From a virus: a stretch of DNA of 32,728 bases. Position numbers and translations under genes: made by a program. The notes below the pieces were generated by a model that did no database searches, was not told the origin of the DNA, and saw only the letters and a list, made by a program, of their open reading frames with translations. Each line of letters opens with the position of its first letter. Position 1 is the first letter of the stretch. Of this stretch, positions 7,268-14,361 are shown in pieces. Location of the stretch: the IMG/VR virus record IMGVR_UViG_3300020118_000214, positions 1-32,728 of that record; one strand, written 5' to 3'.

Positions 7268-9799
7268 GTGCGGCCTACTTACCTGCACTTAGACGCGCAC
7301 GAGGGGACCGTCTGGGTCGCCATCGTGCTCCCGCCGGCGATCCAGGAGATCCTTGCTGGTCTTCAGGTGGGGGAGCAGCACGACAACGGCGTAGGGCCTC
7401 ACATCACGCTGGTCCACGCCGGCCGCAAGGACTCGGTCGACCCGGAGAATTTGATGGACGCGATCGAGGCGGTCGGCCGCATCGCAGCGCTGCACCCGGC
7501 GCTCGCCTTCCGCTTCACCGGCGTTGGGAAGTTCGCGCCATCCCCGCAGAGCGGGGCCAAGACGCCCGTCTACCTGGTGCCGTCCGCGGTGGGTCTGGCC
7601 GAGCTGCGCACGGACGTGATGCGGGCGATGAAATCCTGCGGCGTCTCGCCGAGCGCCACCTTCGACTTCGTCCCCCACGTCTGCTTGGGCTACGTGGACG
7701 ACCCAAACCCGCCCTTGCCCTCGGTGCCAAACATCACCTGGACCACGGAGGAGATCTCATTCTTCGTCAACCCCGAGCGCTACCGGATGCCGCTGTCGGA
7801 TCTGCCGCGCAAGGACCACGAGGTCGGCGAGGAGTCGGCTGTCTTTGCCACCCTATTTAAGCGTGGTATGCCTGATCCGGTGGCGGCGCCCGACGCTGGA
7901 CGCGCGCACTACCCGGCCCAGAAGGACGGGCCGAAGCCGGATTACGAGACCTTCGGAGGGGCGAGCCCGATGAATCGACGGGACATCGTTCAAAAGCGCG
8001 GCGGCAAGTGGGTGCTCCTCTCGCACGAGGGGAAGGTCTTGGGCGAGCACGGCTCCGAAGAGGAGGCTCGCTCCCAGGAGTCCGCCATCAACATCGCCAA
8101 GGCTCGCGCCGCCGGGCACCACATCGCCAAGCCCACCGACTCCGACGACTTCCAGCAGTTCTTGACCAAGCAGAACGTCGGCGACCCGGATCTGGAAGAG
8201 GAGGGCATCCCCGAGCGTCGCGGCGGCAAGTGGGTCATCGTCAAGAACGGCGAGGTGGTCGGCGAGTACGACCCGGACGTGGAGCAGCTCCACCTGATGA
8301 ACGGCTTCGCCAACCCCAACCTCGCCAAGTCGGGGCCCGAGGTCGGCTCACGCGCGGCGCAGGTGGGCGGGGAGCCGGACGTCCAGGAGACCTTCGGGGC
8401 CATGCCGAACATGGTGAAGAAGGACGCCAAGCGCTACGACATCGGGCAGCTGGCCAAGCCGGTGAAGATGAGAAACGGCTGGCTCAAGTGCGACGCGTTC
8501 CTGACTCGCACCGGGGTGTTCCCCTACCGAAACCCCGACGGGAGCGTCCGCCGCGAGCTTCGCCTGGCCTCTGAAGTCTTCCACCCCGACGCGCTGGCCT
8601 CCTTCTCGATGGCGCCCGTCACGGACGACCATCCCCCGGAGTTCCTCAACTCGAAGAACACCGGGAAGTACCAGCGGGGCCACATGGGCGAGCGCATCGA
8701 GCCCGACGGCCACTTGGTTCGCGGGACGATGCTCCTCACCAGCGACGCGTTGCTCAAGAAGATGGAGCGCGGCGACGCCCGGCAGGTCAGCTGCGGTTAC
8801 ACCTGCGATCTCGAGGACAAGCAGGGCGTCACCGACGACGGCGAGCGCTACGACTGCGTTCAGAGAAACATCCGTGGGAACCACGTGGCCATCGTTCCGG
8901 TGGCTCGAGCTGGGGAAGAGGCCCATGTCCGCATGGACAGCAGCGCTTGGGCAATGGTATCGATCAATGAAGAGGGCGGGGAATCCTCGTCCGCTGCCTC
9001 GGAGGGCGCGCACTTGAAGACCATCAAGATCGACGGCAAGGAGTACGTGGCGGGCTCGAAGGAGGCTGAGCGGGCCTTGGGCGACTGGAGGAAGCGGATC
9101 GACTCCGTCGGGACGCAGCTCAAGTCGATGGTCGAGCACACCGACGACATGGGCGACTATGCCGCCAAGCTCGACGAGGTGAAGAAGCTCCACGACACCG
9201 CGCGGAAGCTCCACGACGCCGCCTTCATCGCCCACACCGCGGCCAAGGGCGCGCACGACGACGCCGCGGCGGCGATGCAGCAGGAGTACGAGGAGCACAA
9301 GAAGCTCCTCGAGCAGCAGCAGCACAAGTCCGACTCCCTGGCCAAGGAGAACGAGGAGCTCAAGAAGAAGCTCGACGCGGCGCCGGCGGAGATCGCAGAT
9401 CGACTCAAGGCTCGCTCCACGCTCGAGGCGGCCGCCCGACTGGTGCTGGGCAAGAAGGAGAAGCTCGACGGGCTCTCCGACCGCGAGGTGAAGGAGAAGG
9501 TGCTCGCGAAGACCGACCCGGACTTGAAGCTCAAGGGGAAGAACGACGCCTACGTGGACGCCCGCTTCGACGTGGCGATCGAGGAGTTCCAGCCCGAGGA
9601 GCACGCGGACTCCGTCGTCACCGACGACGAGGCGGAGGACTTCGAGCCCGGGGACCCGGCCCGCTCCGACGGGATGGACGACGAGTGGGCCAACAAGCCC
9701 CACCGCGACAAGGCGGAGGCGCAGGCGGCGATGGAGTACAGAAACCGCAACCTCTGGCGGGAGCCGCTCGCGCCAGAGGCTCGAGACGTCCACCGGTAG
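7268..9799 (+). CDS. 2H phosphoesterase / DUF2213-type prohead protease / scaffold fusion
   Basis: This encodes 843 residues from GTG 7268. Residues 5-175 look like a 2H phosphoesterase (2'-5' RNA ligase-like) with H45-I-T47 and H137-V-C139; the second motif has Cys where Ser/Thr is usual. Residues 235-345 hold two GGKWV-type small repeats (RGGKWVLL and RGGKWVIV). Residues 395-560 match the DUF2213 prohead-protease pattern, with H455 (in DDHPPE) and S508 (in VSCGY) as likely catalytic residues. Residues 590-780 are a Lys/Glu-rich coiled coil typical of an internal scaffold cleaved by the linked protease. The acidic tail ends by residue 843. Capsid genes follow directly, as expected. The family calls are from motif recall. 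Confidence 0.8.
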   Translation: MRPTYLHLDAHEGTVWVAIVLPPAIQEILAGLQVGEQHDNGVGPHITLVHAGRKDSVDPENLMDAIEAVGRIAALHPALAFRFTGVGKFAPSPQSGAKTPVYLVPSAVGLAELRTDVMRAMKSCGVSPSATFDFVPHVCLGYVDDPNPPLPSVPNITWTTEEISFFVNPERYRMPLSDLPRKDHEVGEESAVFATLFKRGMPDPVAAPDAGRAHYPAQKDGPKPDYETFGGASPMNRRDIVQKRGGKWVLLSHEGKVLGEHGSEEEARSQESAINIAKARAAGHHIAKPTDSDDFQQFLTKQNVGDPDLEEEGIPERRGGKWVIVKNGEVVGEYDPDVEQLHLMNGFANPNLAKSGPEVGSRAAQVGGEPDVQETFGAMPNMVKKDAKRYDIGQLAKPVKMRNGWLKCDAFLTRTGVFPYRNPDGSVRRELRLASEVFHPDALASFSMAPVTDDHPPEFLNSKNTGKYQRGHMGERIEPDGHLVRGTMLLTSDALLKKMERGDARQVSCGYTCDLEDKQGVTDDGERYDCVQRNIRGNHVAIVPVARAGEEAHVRMDSSAWAMVSINEEGGESSSAASEGAHLKTIKIDGKEYVAGSKEAERALGDWRKRIDSVGTQLKSMVEHTDDMGDYAAKLDEVKKLHDTARKLHDAAFIAHTAAKGAHDDAAAAMQQEYEEHKKLLEQQQHKSDSLAKENEELKKKLDAAPAEIADRLKARSTLEAAARLVLGKKEKLDGLSDREVKEKVLAKTDPDLKLKGKNDAYVDARFDVAIEEFQPEEHADSVVTDDEAEDFEPGDPARSDGMDDEWANKPHRDKAEAQAAMEYRNRNLWREPLAPEARDVHR

Positions 9800-9891
9800 C
9801 AGACAAGGTAGTCGCGTAGTCCTGTGAGCTTTTAGGGAGTTCGACGTCTCACCGCTGGCTGGAAGGCCGGCACGAACGGAAGGGAAAGAAG

Positions 9892-10470
9892 ATGGCACCA
9901 CAGCTGAGCTACTCGGAGCAGGCGGCCGCCTTCGCGGGCCTTTTGGGCGGAGACTCGGTCGAGGGCTCCGTCATCGACTCGGGGCTCAACGGCGAGACCA
10001 GCGCCGGGATGCCATTCGGAATCTTCGTGGTCGCGAGCGCGGGCGAGACGATCGACACCGCCGGCACTCCTCCCTTGGAGGGCACTCCCGGGGTGTACAA
10101 GCTTCCGGCGGCGGCTTCGGGCGTGAGCTCGAACTACCGCAACGGCGGCTTCGTGCTCCACAGCCACGAGTACGACAAGCGGCTCGACTTCGACGTCAAC
10201 GGCAGCATCCTCCCCAAGCGCCAGCTGAACATCCTCAAGAAGGGGCGCGTCTGGGTGCAGGCGACCACCGCGATGGCGTTGAGCGATGACGTCTTCGTCC
10301 GCTTCACGGTCAACGGCGCGCTCGCGCTGGGCACCATCGGCAACACGGCAGACTCTGGCAAAGCCCAGAAGCTCTGGGGCGCGCGCGTCACCACACCCAT
10401 CACCGCGGCCGGGTTGTGCGAGATCGCCTGGGATGCGGCGGCCTTCGTGGTCGGCGATCAGGCGCCGTAA
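9892..10470 (+). CDS. Probable capsid decoration/structural protein
   Basis: This encodes 192 residues from ATG 9892 after a GGAAGGGAAAG ribosome binding site. The sequence is almost all beta: an N-terminal ALA/GLY segment, an LKKGRVWV motif near residue 120, a DDVFVRFTVNG motif near 133, and a C-terminal AAFVVGD. This pattern occurs in small phage structural proteins encoded directly before the major capsid protein and thought to be cement or spike proteins. It lies between the protease/scaffold gene and the capsid gene, which supports that role. The exact family is not certain. Confidence 0.7.
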   Translation: MAPQLSYSEQAAAFAGLLGGDSVEGSVIDSGLNGETSAGMPFGIFVVASAGETIDTAGTPPLEGTPGVYKLPAAASGVSSNYRNGGFVLHSHEYDKRLDFDVNGSILPKRQLNILKKGRVWVQATTAMALSDDVFVRFTVNGALALGTIGNTADSGKAQKLWGARVTTPITAAGLCEIAWDAAAFVVGDQAP

Positions 10471-10609
10471 GAGACGAAAGGCCCCTGGGGTACGAATTCT
10501 TGGGTGGCGTGGGAGGGCGGCGACGGGGCCGCCTGGCAGTGGGGAGGATGGAAAAGTCTTTCGGGAGCTGCACCAGCGCGCTGCGGTTGAGGCGCAGGAG
10601 AAGGACCAG
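10471..10609 (+). other. Gap before the capsid gene with possible lost N-terminal coding sequence
   Basis: No separate gene is convincing here. An ATG at 10548, directly after GGGGAGG, opens a frame one base out of register with the capsid frame. A single base added in the AAAA run at 10551-10554 would join it to the capsid frame. The part before 10540 shows only short G/C-rich complementarity. Confidence 0.35.
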
Positions 10610-11614
10610 ATGGGAGCTGCAAGACGACTCAGTGAGACCGACGCGCGCTTCGTAAACCGGACGCCAGTGCGGCGGCGGGACGCGGGCATCACGCAGTTCA
10701 CTCACCTGGACGCAGGGGAGAACATCTTCCTCCTGCGGCAGATCGAATTCATCCAAACCCGCAGCTACGACGTGAAGTTCCCGCTTCTGTACGCGCGGAA
10801 ATTCATCCCGATCAACAACCAGGTGGATCGGGCGGCCGCGACGTACACCTACCACTCGTACACCCAGGTGGGCATGGCCGCGCTCATCGCGTCCTACGCG
10901 GACAAGCTGCCGCAAAACGACGTGTTCGTGACGGAAACGTCGATCCAGATCAAGACCGCCGCCAACGGGTACCACTACTCGGTGCTGGAGATCCGGCAGG
11001 CGATGCGGGCGAACGTGCCCCTGGATCAGAAGAAGGCGAACGCGGCCCGCCGCTCGATGGAGGTCCTCATCGACCGGATCCTGGCCGTGGGCGATTCGGC
11101 CTCTGGCCTGGTGGGGATGATCAACCAGCCCAACGCCCTCACCTTCACCGTCCCCAACGGCGCCGCGGGCAGCCCGGACTGGGCCTCGAAGAAGCCGCTC
11201 GAGATCCTCTCGGACATGGTGAACATCTGCGTGTTCATCCCGAGCAACACCGGCAACGTCGAGGAGCCGAACGCAATCCTCTTGCCGCGCTCGCAGTACA
11301 CGCAGATCGCCACCACGCCGATGCTGGGCGCGAACGTGGCGACGGAGCTCACCATCCTCGAATACTTCAAGCGGAACCAGCCGCAGATCGAGGTCGGCAT
11401 GTGGCCCTTGCTCAAGGGTCAGGGCACCGGGTCCACGGACCGGATGATCGCCTACAACCGCGACCCCGATAAGTTCGAGGGGATCATCCCGCAGGAGTTC
11501 GAGCAGTTCCCGCCCGAGCAGGAGGGGCTGCGCTTCAACGTGGCCTGCCACGCGCGCATCGGAGGGGTGGTCTTCTACTACCCGCTCTCGATGGCCGTCG
11601 GCGACGGGATCTAG
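10610..11614 (+). CDS. Major capsid protein (DUF2184-type)
   Basis: This encodes 334 residues from ATG 10610, the only standard start in this frame after the previous gene, with AGGAGAAGG just upstream. Features of the DUF2184 capsid family are visible: RRRDAGITQF near residue 24, DAGENIFLLRQ near 37, SYDVKFPLLYARKFIPINN near 55, and a TYTYHSYTQVG stretch. The fold is expected to be HK97-like, consistent with the protease upstream. A strong terminator follows 38 bases after the stop. The frame is open upstream of the ATG with capsid-like sequence (VFRELHQRAAVEAQEKDQ), which suggests the true N-terminus may be longer; see findings. Confidence 0.9.
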   Translation: MGAARRLSETDARFVNRTPVRRRDAGITQFTHLDAGENIFLLRQIEFIQTRSYDVKFPLLYARKFIPINNQVDRAAATYTYHSYTQVGMAALIASYADKLPQNDVFVTETSIQIKTAANGYHYSVLEIRQAMRANVPLDQKKANAARRSMEVLIDRILAVGDSASGLVGMINQPNALTFTVPNGAAGSPDWASKKPLEILSDMVNICVFIPSNTGNVEEPNAILLPRSQYTQIATTPMLGANVATELTILEYFKRNQPQIEVGMWPLLKGQGTGSTDRMIAYNRDPDKFEGIIPQEFEQFPPEQEGLRFNVACHARIGGVVFYYPLSMAVGDGI

Positions 11615-11652
11615 CTCCACGCCATCCTTCCACCCACAGCACGGATGAAGTG

Positions 11653-11694
11653 CAGCGCGGGCTCCTCGTACAGGGGTCCGCGCTGTTTCATTTT
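11653..11694 (+). terminator. Intrinsic terminator after the major capsid gene
   Basis: CAGCGCGG (11653-11660) pairs exactly with CCGCGCTG (11678-11685). Pairing continues inward through GCTCCT/AGGGGT with two G-T pairs, leaving a CGTAC loop, and TTTCATTTT follows. This is a 14-bp GC-rich hairpin plus T-tract. The T-tract runs straight into the GGAGG ribosome binding site (11695-11699) of the next gene. Confidence 0.85.
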
Positions 11695-11707
11695 GGAGGT
11701 CAAAGTC

Positions 11708-12094
11708 ATGCCTCGCTTGAGAGACTTGGACGGCCAATTCGTGGGTCAGGTCGACCCGCAGACGCACTCCTTCGGCTACGTGGACAGCATCGAGGAAGCC
11801 CAGGGGGTCTCCTTCCAGTGCCCCAAGTGCGCAGCGGCGAGCCCCTACGGGCCCGGCAGCTGCGCCCCTGACGGGGTGGGCTACCGAGGCGTCCACTACG
11901 TGCTGTGCTGGTTCGCCCAGCCGCGCCGAGCTCCGCGGGTGCCCGACAGCATGAAGCCTGGACCCGGGCGCTGGTACTTCGCGGGAACGGGCCTTGACGA
12001 CCTGACCTTCACCGGCCCGGGCGCCAACTCCGTCCAACTCCTCGGGGAAGGGTGCGACTGGCACGGCTACGTGAGCAACGGCAGGGCGGACTAA
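11708..12094 (+). CDS. Small Cys/His-rich, probable zinc-binding protein of unknown function
   Basis: This encodes 128 residues from ATG 11708, chosen for the GGAGG at 11695-11699. A longer in-frame start at 11645 would lie before the terminator hairpin and is rejected. Visible metal-ligand candidates are C38-P-K-C41, C52, H63, C67, C116 and H119. The C-terminal part has a GPGANSV-x-LL-x-x-x-C-x-W-H-G pattern that I recall from small phage proteins next to capsid genes, sometimes misnamed ammonia monooxygenase. It can be transcribed only by read-through of the terminator or from a promoter hidden in it. Its role in head assembly or elsewhere is unknown. Confidence 0.7.
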   Translation: MPRLRDLDGQFVGQVDPQTHSFGYVDSIEEAQGVSFQCPKCAAASPYGPGSCAPDGVGYRGVHYVLCWFAQPRRAPRVPDSMKPGPGRWYFAGTGLDDLTFTGPGANSVQLLGEGCDWHGYVSNGRAD

Positions 12095-12114
12095 GGCAGA
12101 GTCGGCGGTCGGCG

Positions 12115-12128
12115 CGCAGACGTCTGCG
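12115..12128. promoter_or_regulatory. Intergenic palindrome, copy 2
   Basis: CGCAGACGTCTGCG is a perfect 14-base palindrome and an exact copy of the core at 7235 and 18521. It lies in a 109-base gap after the Cys-rich gene and before the gene at 12204. TTGACG at 12159-12164 could be a -35 box, but no good -10 follows. A GGTAAA is at 12164, 35 bases beyond the core. Confidence 0.65.
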
Positions 12129-12203
12129 TTGCCTCCCCTGCCCTCCCCGTCCTACAACTTGACGGTAAACCCCGTAGCCTCTCCAACGAAAGGGAGAACA
12201 CCC

Positions 12204-12767
12204 ATGAGCAGCGGAAGCGTCCAGACGGAACGACAGAAGAGCTTTGCCGGCAAGCCCGCGGCGGCAACCGAAGGGGTCGGCCAGGCGGCTGTGGCTGCGG
12301 CCGGCGAATACGACGAGAACCTCCAGCCTGTCGTCGGCCCGTTCGTGTTGATCGAGAACACCAGCGCCAAGCTCCACGGCATCGGGCTTCCCCCGCCCAA
12401 GCGCAAGAACGAGAAGGGCGAGGAGACCAACGAGTACGTGGGTGTCCTGGCGATCGACCCCAAGGTGAAGCTCCAGCCGGGGATGAACAAGGTACCGCAG
12501 GAGGATTGGACCGAGGCCAAGACGCAGAAGATGGTGCAGATCCACATCAAGCGCGGCATCTTCCGGGAGCACCTCAAGGCCAAGAACCTCTCCGAGATGG
12601 AGATCGGCGACGCGCTGGCCGTCATTCCCAAGACGTACGACAGGAAGCTCTTGGGCGAGTGGCACCAGGTGGACAAGCGCCCGGAGGTGCAGGAGTCACT
12701 CAAGGCCCAGTTCGACTTGCTCAAGCGCCAGCACCGCGGCGAGGGCGAAGAGAGCGGCTTGACCTAA
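12204..12767 (+). CDS. Conserved-context phage protein of unknown function, between capsid and connector genes
   Basis: This encodes 187 residues from ATG 12204 with AAAGGGAGA upstream. Residues 1-40 are a low-complexity Ala/Gly head. A central region (about residues 85-135) reads L-x-PGMNKVPQEDWTEAK followed by a helical IHIKRGIF segment. The same pattern recurs in the 77-residue product of the next gene. The C-terminus is charged and helical. Such proteins are often encoded between the capsid and head-completion genes in phages, where a minor capsid or connector role is suspected. No signal peptide or catalytic motif is seen. Confidence 0.65.
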   Translation: MSSGSVQTERQKSFAGKPAAATEGVGQAAVAAAGEYDENLQPVVGPFVLIENTSAKLHGIGLPPPKRKNEKGEETNEYVGVLAIDPKVKLQPGMNKVPQEDWTEAKTQKMVQIHIKRGIFREHLKAKNLSEMEIGDALAVIPKTYDRKLLGEWHQVDKRPEVQESLKAQFDLLKRQHRGEGEESGLT

Positions 12768-12818
12768 GCCGCTTCAGGCCCGAGAGTGTTGAGACACCCC
12801 CTAGGAGGTCCATTCAAA

Positions 12819-13052
12819 ATGGCGACTGTATTCAGCAAGAAAGGGGCCCCGATGGGGCTCAAGTTCCCTGCGGTCGAGGGAAAGTCCAAGGCCGTCGACC
12901 TCACTCTCCACCCCGGGCCGAACGTCGTGAAGGACAGCGACTGGGCCGAGGCCAAGAAGCACGAGATGACCAAGCTCCACCTGGAGCACGGCCACCTGGT
13001 CGAGGGTGACGGCGACGCCAAGTCGAAGAAAGAGGAGAAGCCCGCCAAGTAG
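12819..13052 (+). CDS. Small phage protein sharing the PG-N-V / W-EAK domain with its neighbour
   Basis: This encodes 77 residues from ATG 12819. AGGAGG at 12803-12808 sets the start, and an upstream TTG at 12786 precedes that site. The core LHPGPNVVKDSDWAEAK plus a helix ending GHL matches the core of the 187-residue protein before it, so the two are probably duplicates of one domain. A Lys/Glu-rich tail of about 15 residues ends the protein. A hairpin terminator follows within 11 bases of the stop, so this is the last gene of its short operon. A connector or minor head role is inferred from position only. Confidence 0.65.
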   Translation: MATVFSKKGAPMGLKFPAVEGKSKAVDLTLHPGPNVVKDSDWAEAKKHEMTKLHLEHGHLVEGDGDAKSKKEEKPAK

Positions 13053-13062
13053 GTGGGCCCCT

Positions 13063-13113
13063 GAGGAGTCCCGCCGTTTCAACACCCCCTTTTCGGCGTG
13101 GGCTCCTCTTTTT
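13063..13113 (+). terminator. Hairpin with T-tract directly before the tRNA gene
   Basis: GAGGAG (13063-13068) pairs with CTCCTC (13103-13108). Inside it CCC pairs with GGG and GCCG with CGGC, with one- and two-base bulges. TTTTT follows at 13109-13113. The tRNA starts 3 bases later. It may end the operon above, or the hairpin may serve as a processing signal for the tRNA. Confidence 0.65.
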
Positions 13114-13115
13114 GT

Positions 13116-13189
13116 CGCAGGGTGGAGAAGGCTGGTATCTCGCCAGACTCATAATCTGGAGACCGCGGGTTCAAGTCCCGCCCCTGCAA
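13116..13189 (+). tRNA. tRNA with CAT anticodon, initiator (fMet)-like
   Basis: A full cloverleaf of 74 bases can be folded by hand. The acceptor is GCAGGG/CCCTGC with a C1-A72 mismatch, then U8, a 4-bp D stem (GAGA/TCTC), anticodon stem CCAGA/TCTGG with loop CTCATAA (CAT at 13150-13152), variable loop AGACC and T stem GCGGG/CCCGC with loop TTCAAGT. The C1xA72 mismatch and the A11-U24 pair are bacterial initiator tRNA signatures. However, the anticodon stem lacks the usual three consecutive G-C pairs; only the middle pair is G-C. CCA is not encoded: A73 is followed by TGAGG. It lies between a hairpin and the ribosome binding site of the next gene. Confidence 0.9.
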
Positions 13190-13202
13190 TGAGGAGTGGA
13201 CG

Positions 13203-13577
13203 ATGCCGCTGACTCGAATCACCGGGGACGTGTCGATCACCTGGGACGACGTAGTCGGGTTGGCCCCGGAGCTCTCCAGCCTGACCGCGGTGCAGCAGCA
13301 GGTGTGTCTCCAGACGGCCGCGGATGAGATCACCCTGGCCAACTGGGGGGCGCAGGAGCGGGTCGACCGCGCGGCGCTCTTCTATGCGGCGCACATCGGG
13401 ACTGGCATCCGGATCGGCATGTGGGGCCAGCCCTTGACGGACGTCACCGTGGGCGAGGTGAAGAAGGGCTTCAAGCAGCGCAGCGACCGCGCCTGGCCCT
13501 TCGATCAAACGAAGTACGGGATGGAGTACCAGCGGCTGGTGCGCCTGTGGCTCCCGCGCTTCTCCCTGGGGGCTTAG
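13203..13577 (+). CDS. Head-completion / head-tail connector protein (DUF4054-type)
   Basis: This encodes 124 residues from ATG 13203, with GAGGAG at 13191-13196 starting just after the tRNA. The mostly helical sequence contains a WGAQERVDRAALFYAAHIG helix, a VTVGEVKKGF segment and a C-terminal TKYGMEYQRLVRLW motif. This is the pattern of DUF4054 proteins, which bind beneath the portal as adaptor or head-completion proteins in siphoviruses and myoviruses. The gene order (capsid, this gene, then a gp10-like protein) fits. The next gene begins 6 bases after the stop. Confidence 0.8.
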   Translation: MPLTRITGDVSITWDDVVGLAPELSSLTAVQQQVCLQTAADEITLANWGAQERVDRAALFYAAHIGTGIRIGMWGQPLTDVTVGEVKKGFKQRSDRAWPFDQTKYGMEYQRLVRLWLPRFSLGA

Positions 13578-13582
13578 GGCCC

Positions 13583-14116
13583 ATGGCCCGCGCCCGCGCG
13601 AGCTTCAAACTTCTCGATCGAGACAAGGGCTACGAGCGCATCGTGGAGGAGCTCAAGGAGTTGGGCCACGGCGGCGCCTTTGTCAAAGTCGGCCTGATGG
13701 GCGAGTTGAAGGACAGCCACCAGGGCGAGGAGTTCACCTCGGTCGACATCGGCTTGGTCCACGAGTTCGGCAGCCCCGCGGCCGGCATCCCGGAGCGCTC
13801 GTGGCTGCGCAGCGCCTGCGACAAGTACCAGGACGACTGGAACGCGCTTCGGTTGAGGCTCGTCCGACTCGTCTACGACGGCAAGCTGGACATCGAGACC
13901 GCGCTGGGGCTGATGGGCGAGCGCGCCGCAGCGGACGTGAAGGCGCACATCACCGACGGCCCGGAGATCCCCCCGCCCAACGCCCCTTCGGTGCTCGAGC
14001 GCAAGCAGGCGAAGGGGACCGCCGGCGGGGACGTCCGGACGCTGGTGGACTCCGGTAGATTCGTGGGCGACATCACCTACCAAGTGGTGATGGGCGAGGG
14101 CGGAGGGCACGAGTGA
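13583..14116 (+). CDS. HK97 gp10-like head-tail joining / tail completion protein
   Basis: This encodes 177 residues from ATG 13583, just after the previous stop; longer upstream starts would overlap the connector gene. It contains the segment VDIGLVHEFGSPAAGIPERSW, which matches the VHEFG plus IPERSF signature of tail-completion proteins of the HK97 gp10 class. A long helical region follows, and a C-terminal DSGRFVGDITYQV segment is typical of the same family. It probably acts in the neck. The stop overlaps the next start (GTGA), so translation is coupled. Confidence 0.75.
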   Translation: MARARASFKLLDRDKGYERIVEELKELGHGGAFVKVGLMGELKDSHQGEEFTSVDIGLVHEFGSPAAGIPERSWLRSACDKYQDDWNALRLRLVRLVYDGKLDIETALGLMGERAAADVKAHITDGPEIPPPNAPSVLERKQAKGTAGGDVRTLVDSGRFVGDITYQVVMGEGGGHE

Positions 14117-14361
14117 AGGACAAGTCCCAGCTGGAGCTGGACCGTCTGAGGGCGGAGCTCAGCGCTGCGCGCAACGCGCTCGCGCAGTACGCCCGAAGCT
14201 CGAGCTGGGCGCACGGCGTGGCGGGCTTTCGCAGCACGCTGCACAAGCCGTGGGCGCCGGCGGCCAAGGCGCTGGGCATGGACCCCTCTCGCCCGCCGAC
14301 AGACTTGGAGGTGGTGATGAGGCTCTCGGAGCTCGAGCGGAACGGGGTGTCTCGTGGATGA
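14113..14361 (+). CDS. Small helical protein of unknown function in the connector operon
   Basis: This encodes 82 residues from GTG 14113, overlapping the previous stop by 4 bases. Residues 1-30 form a charged, heptad-like helix rich in Leu, Arg and Glu. Residues 60-82 are a second helix. The gene overlaps its neighbours at both ends, which supports it being real. No family is recognised. A small neck-associated or chaperone-like role is possible but unproven. Confidence 0.55.
   Translation: MKDKSQLELDRLRAELSAARNALAQYARSSSWAHGVAGFRSTLHKPWAPAAKALGMDPSRPPTDLEVVMRLSELERNGVSRG

Noticed and set aside
8348-9901. 517-residue open frame on the minus strand opposite the protease/scaffold gene
   Set aside because: Long Leu/Val/His/Arg runs are the mirror of the Lys/Glu coiled coil on the + strand; no credible start or domain is seen.
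10416-10655. 79-residue frame between the decoration and capsid genes
   Set aside because: It overlaps both neighbours and has an Arg-rich shadow composition. Only its internal ATG at 10548 is of interest, as a possible capsid start after one base change.
10400-12064. 554-residue open frame on the minus strand opposite the capsid gene
   Set aside because: It lies opposite a recognisable capsid gene, is full of Arg, His, Asp and Val in a pattern typical of antisense high-GC frames, and crosses the terminator hairpin. It has no ribosome binding site or family pattern.
13116-13189. tRNA as an attachment-site remnant of integration
   Set aside because: The tRNA is a complete cloverleaf, is not followed by an integrase gene in the window, and lies inside the structural operon, so it is more simply a phage-borne tRNA.
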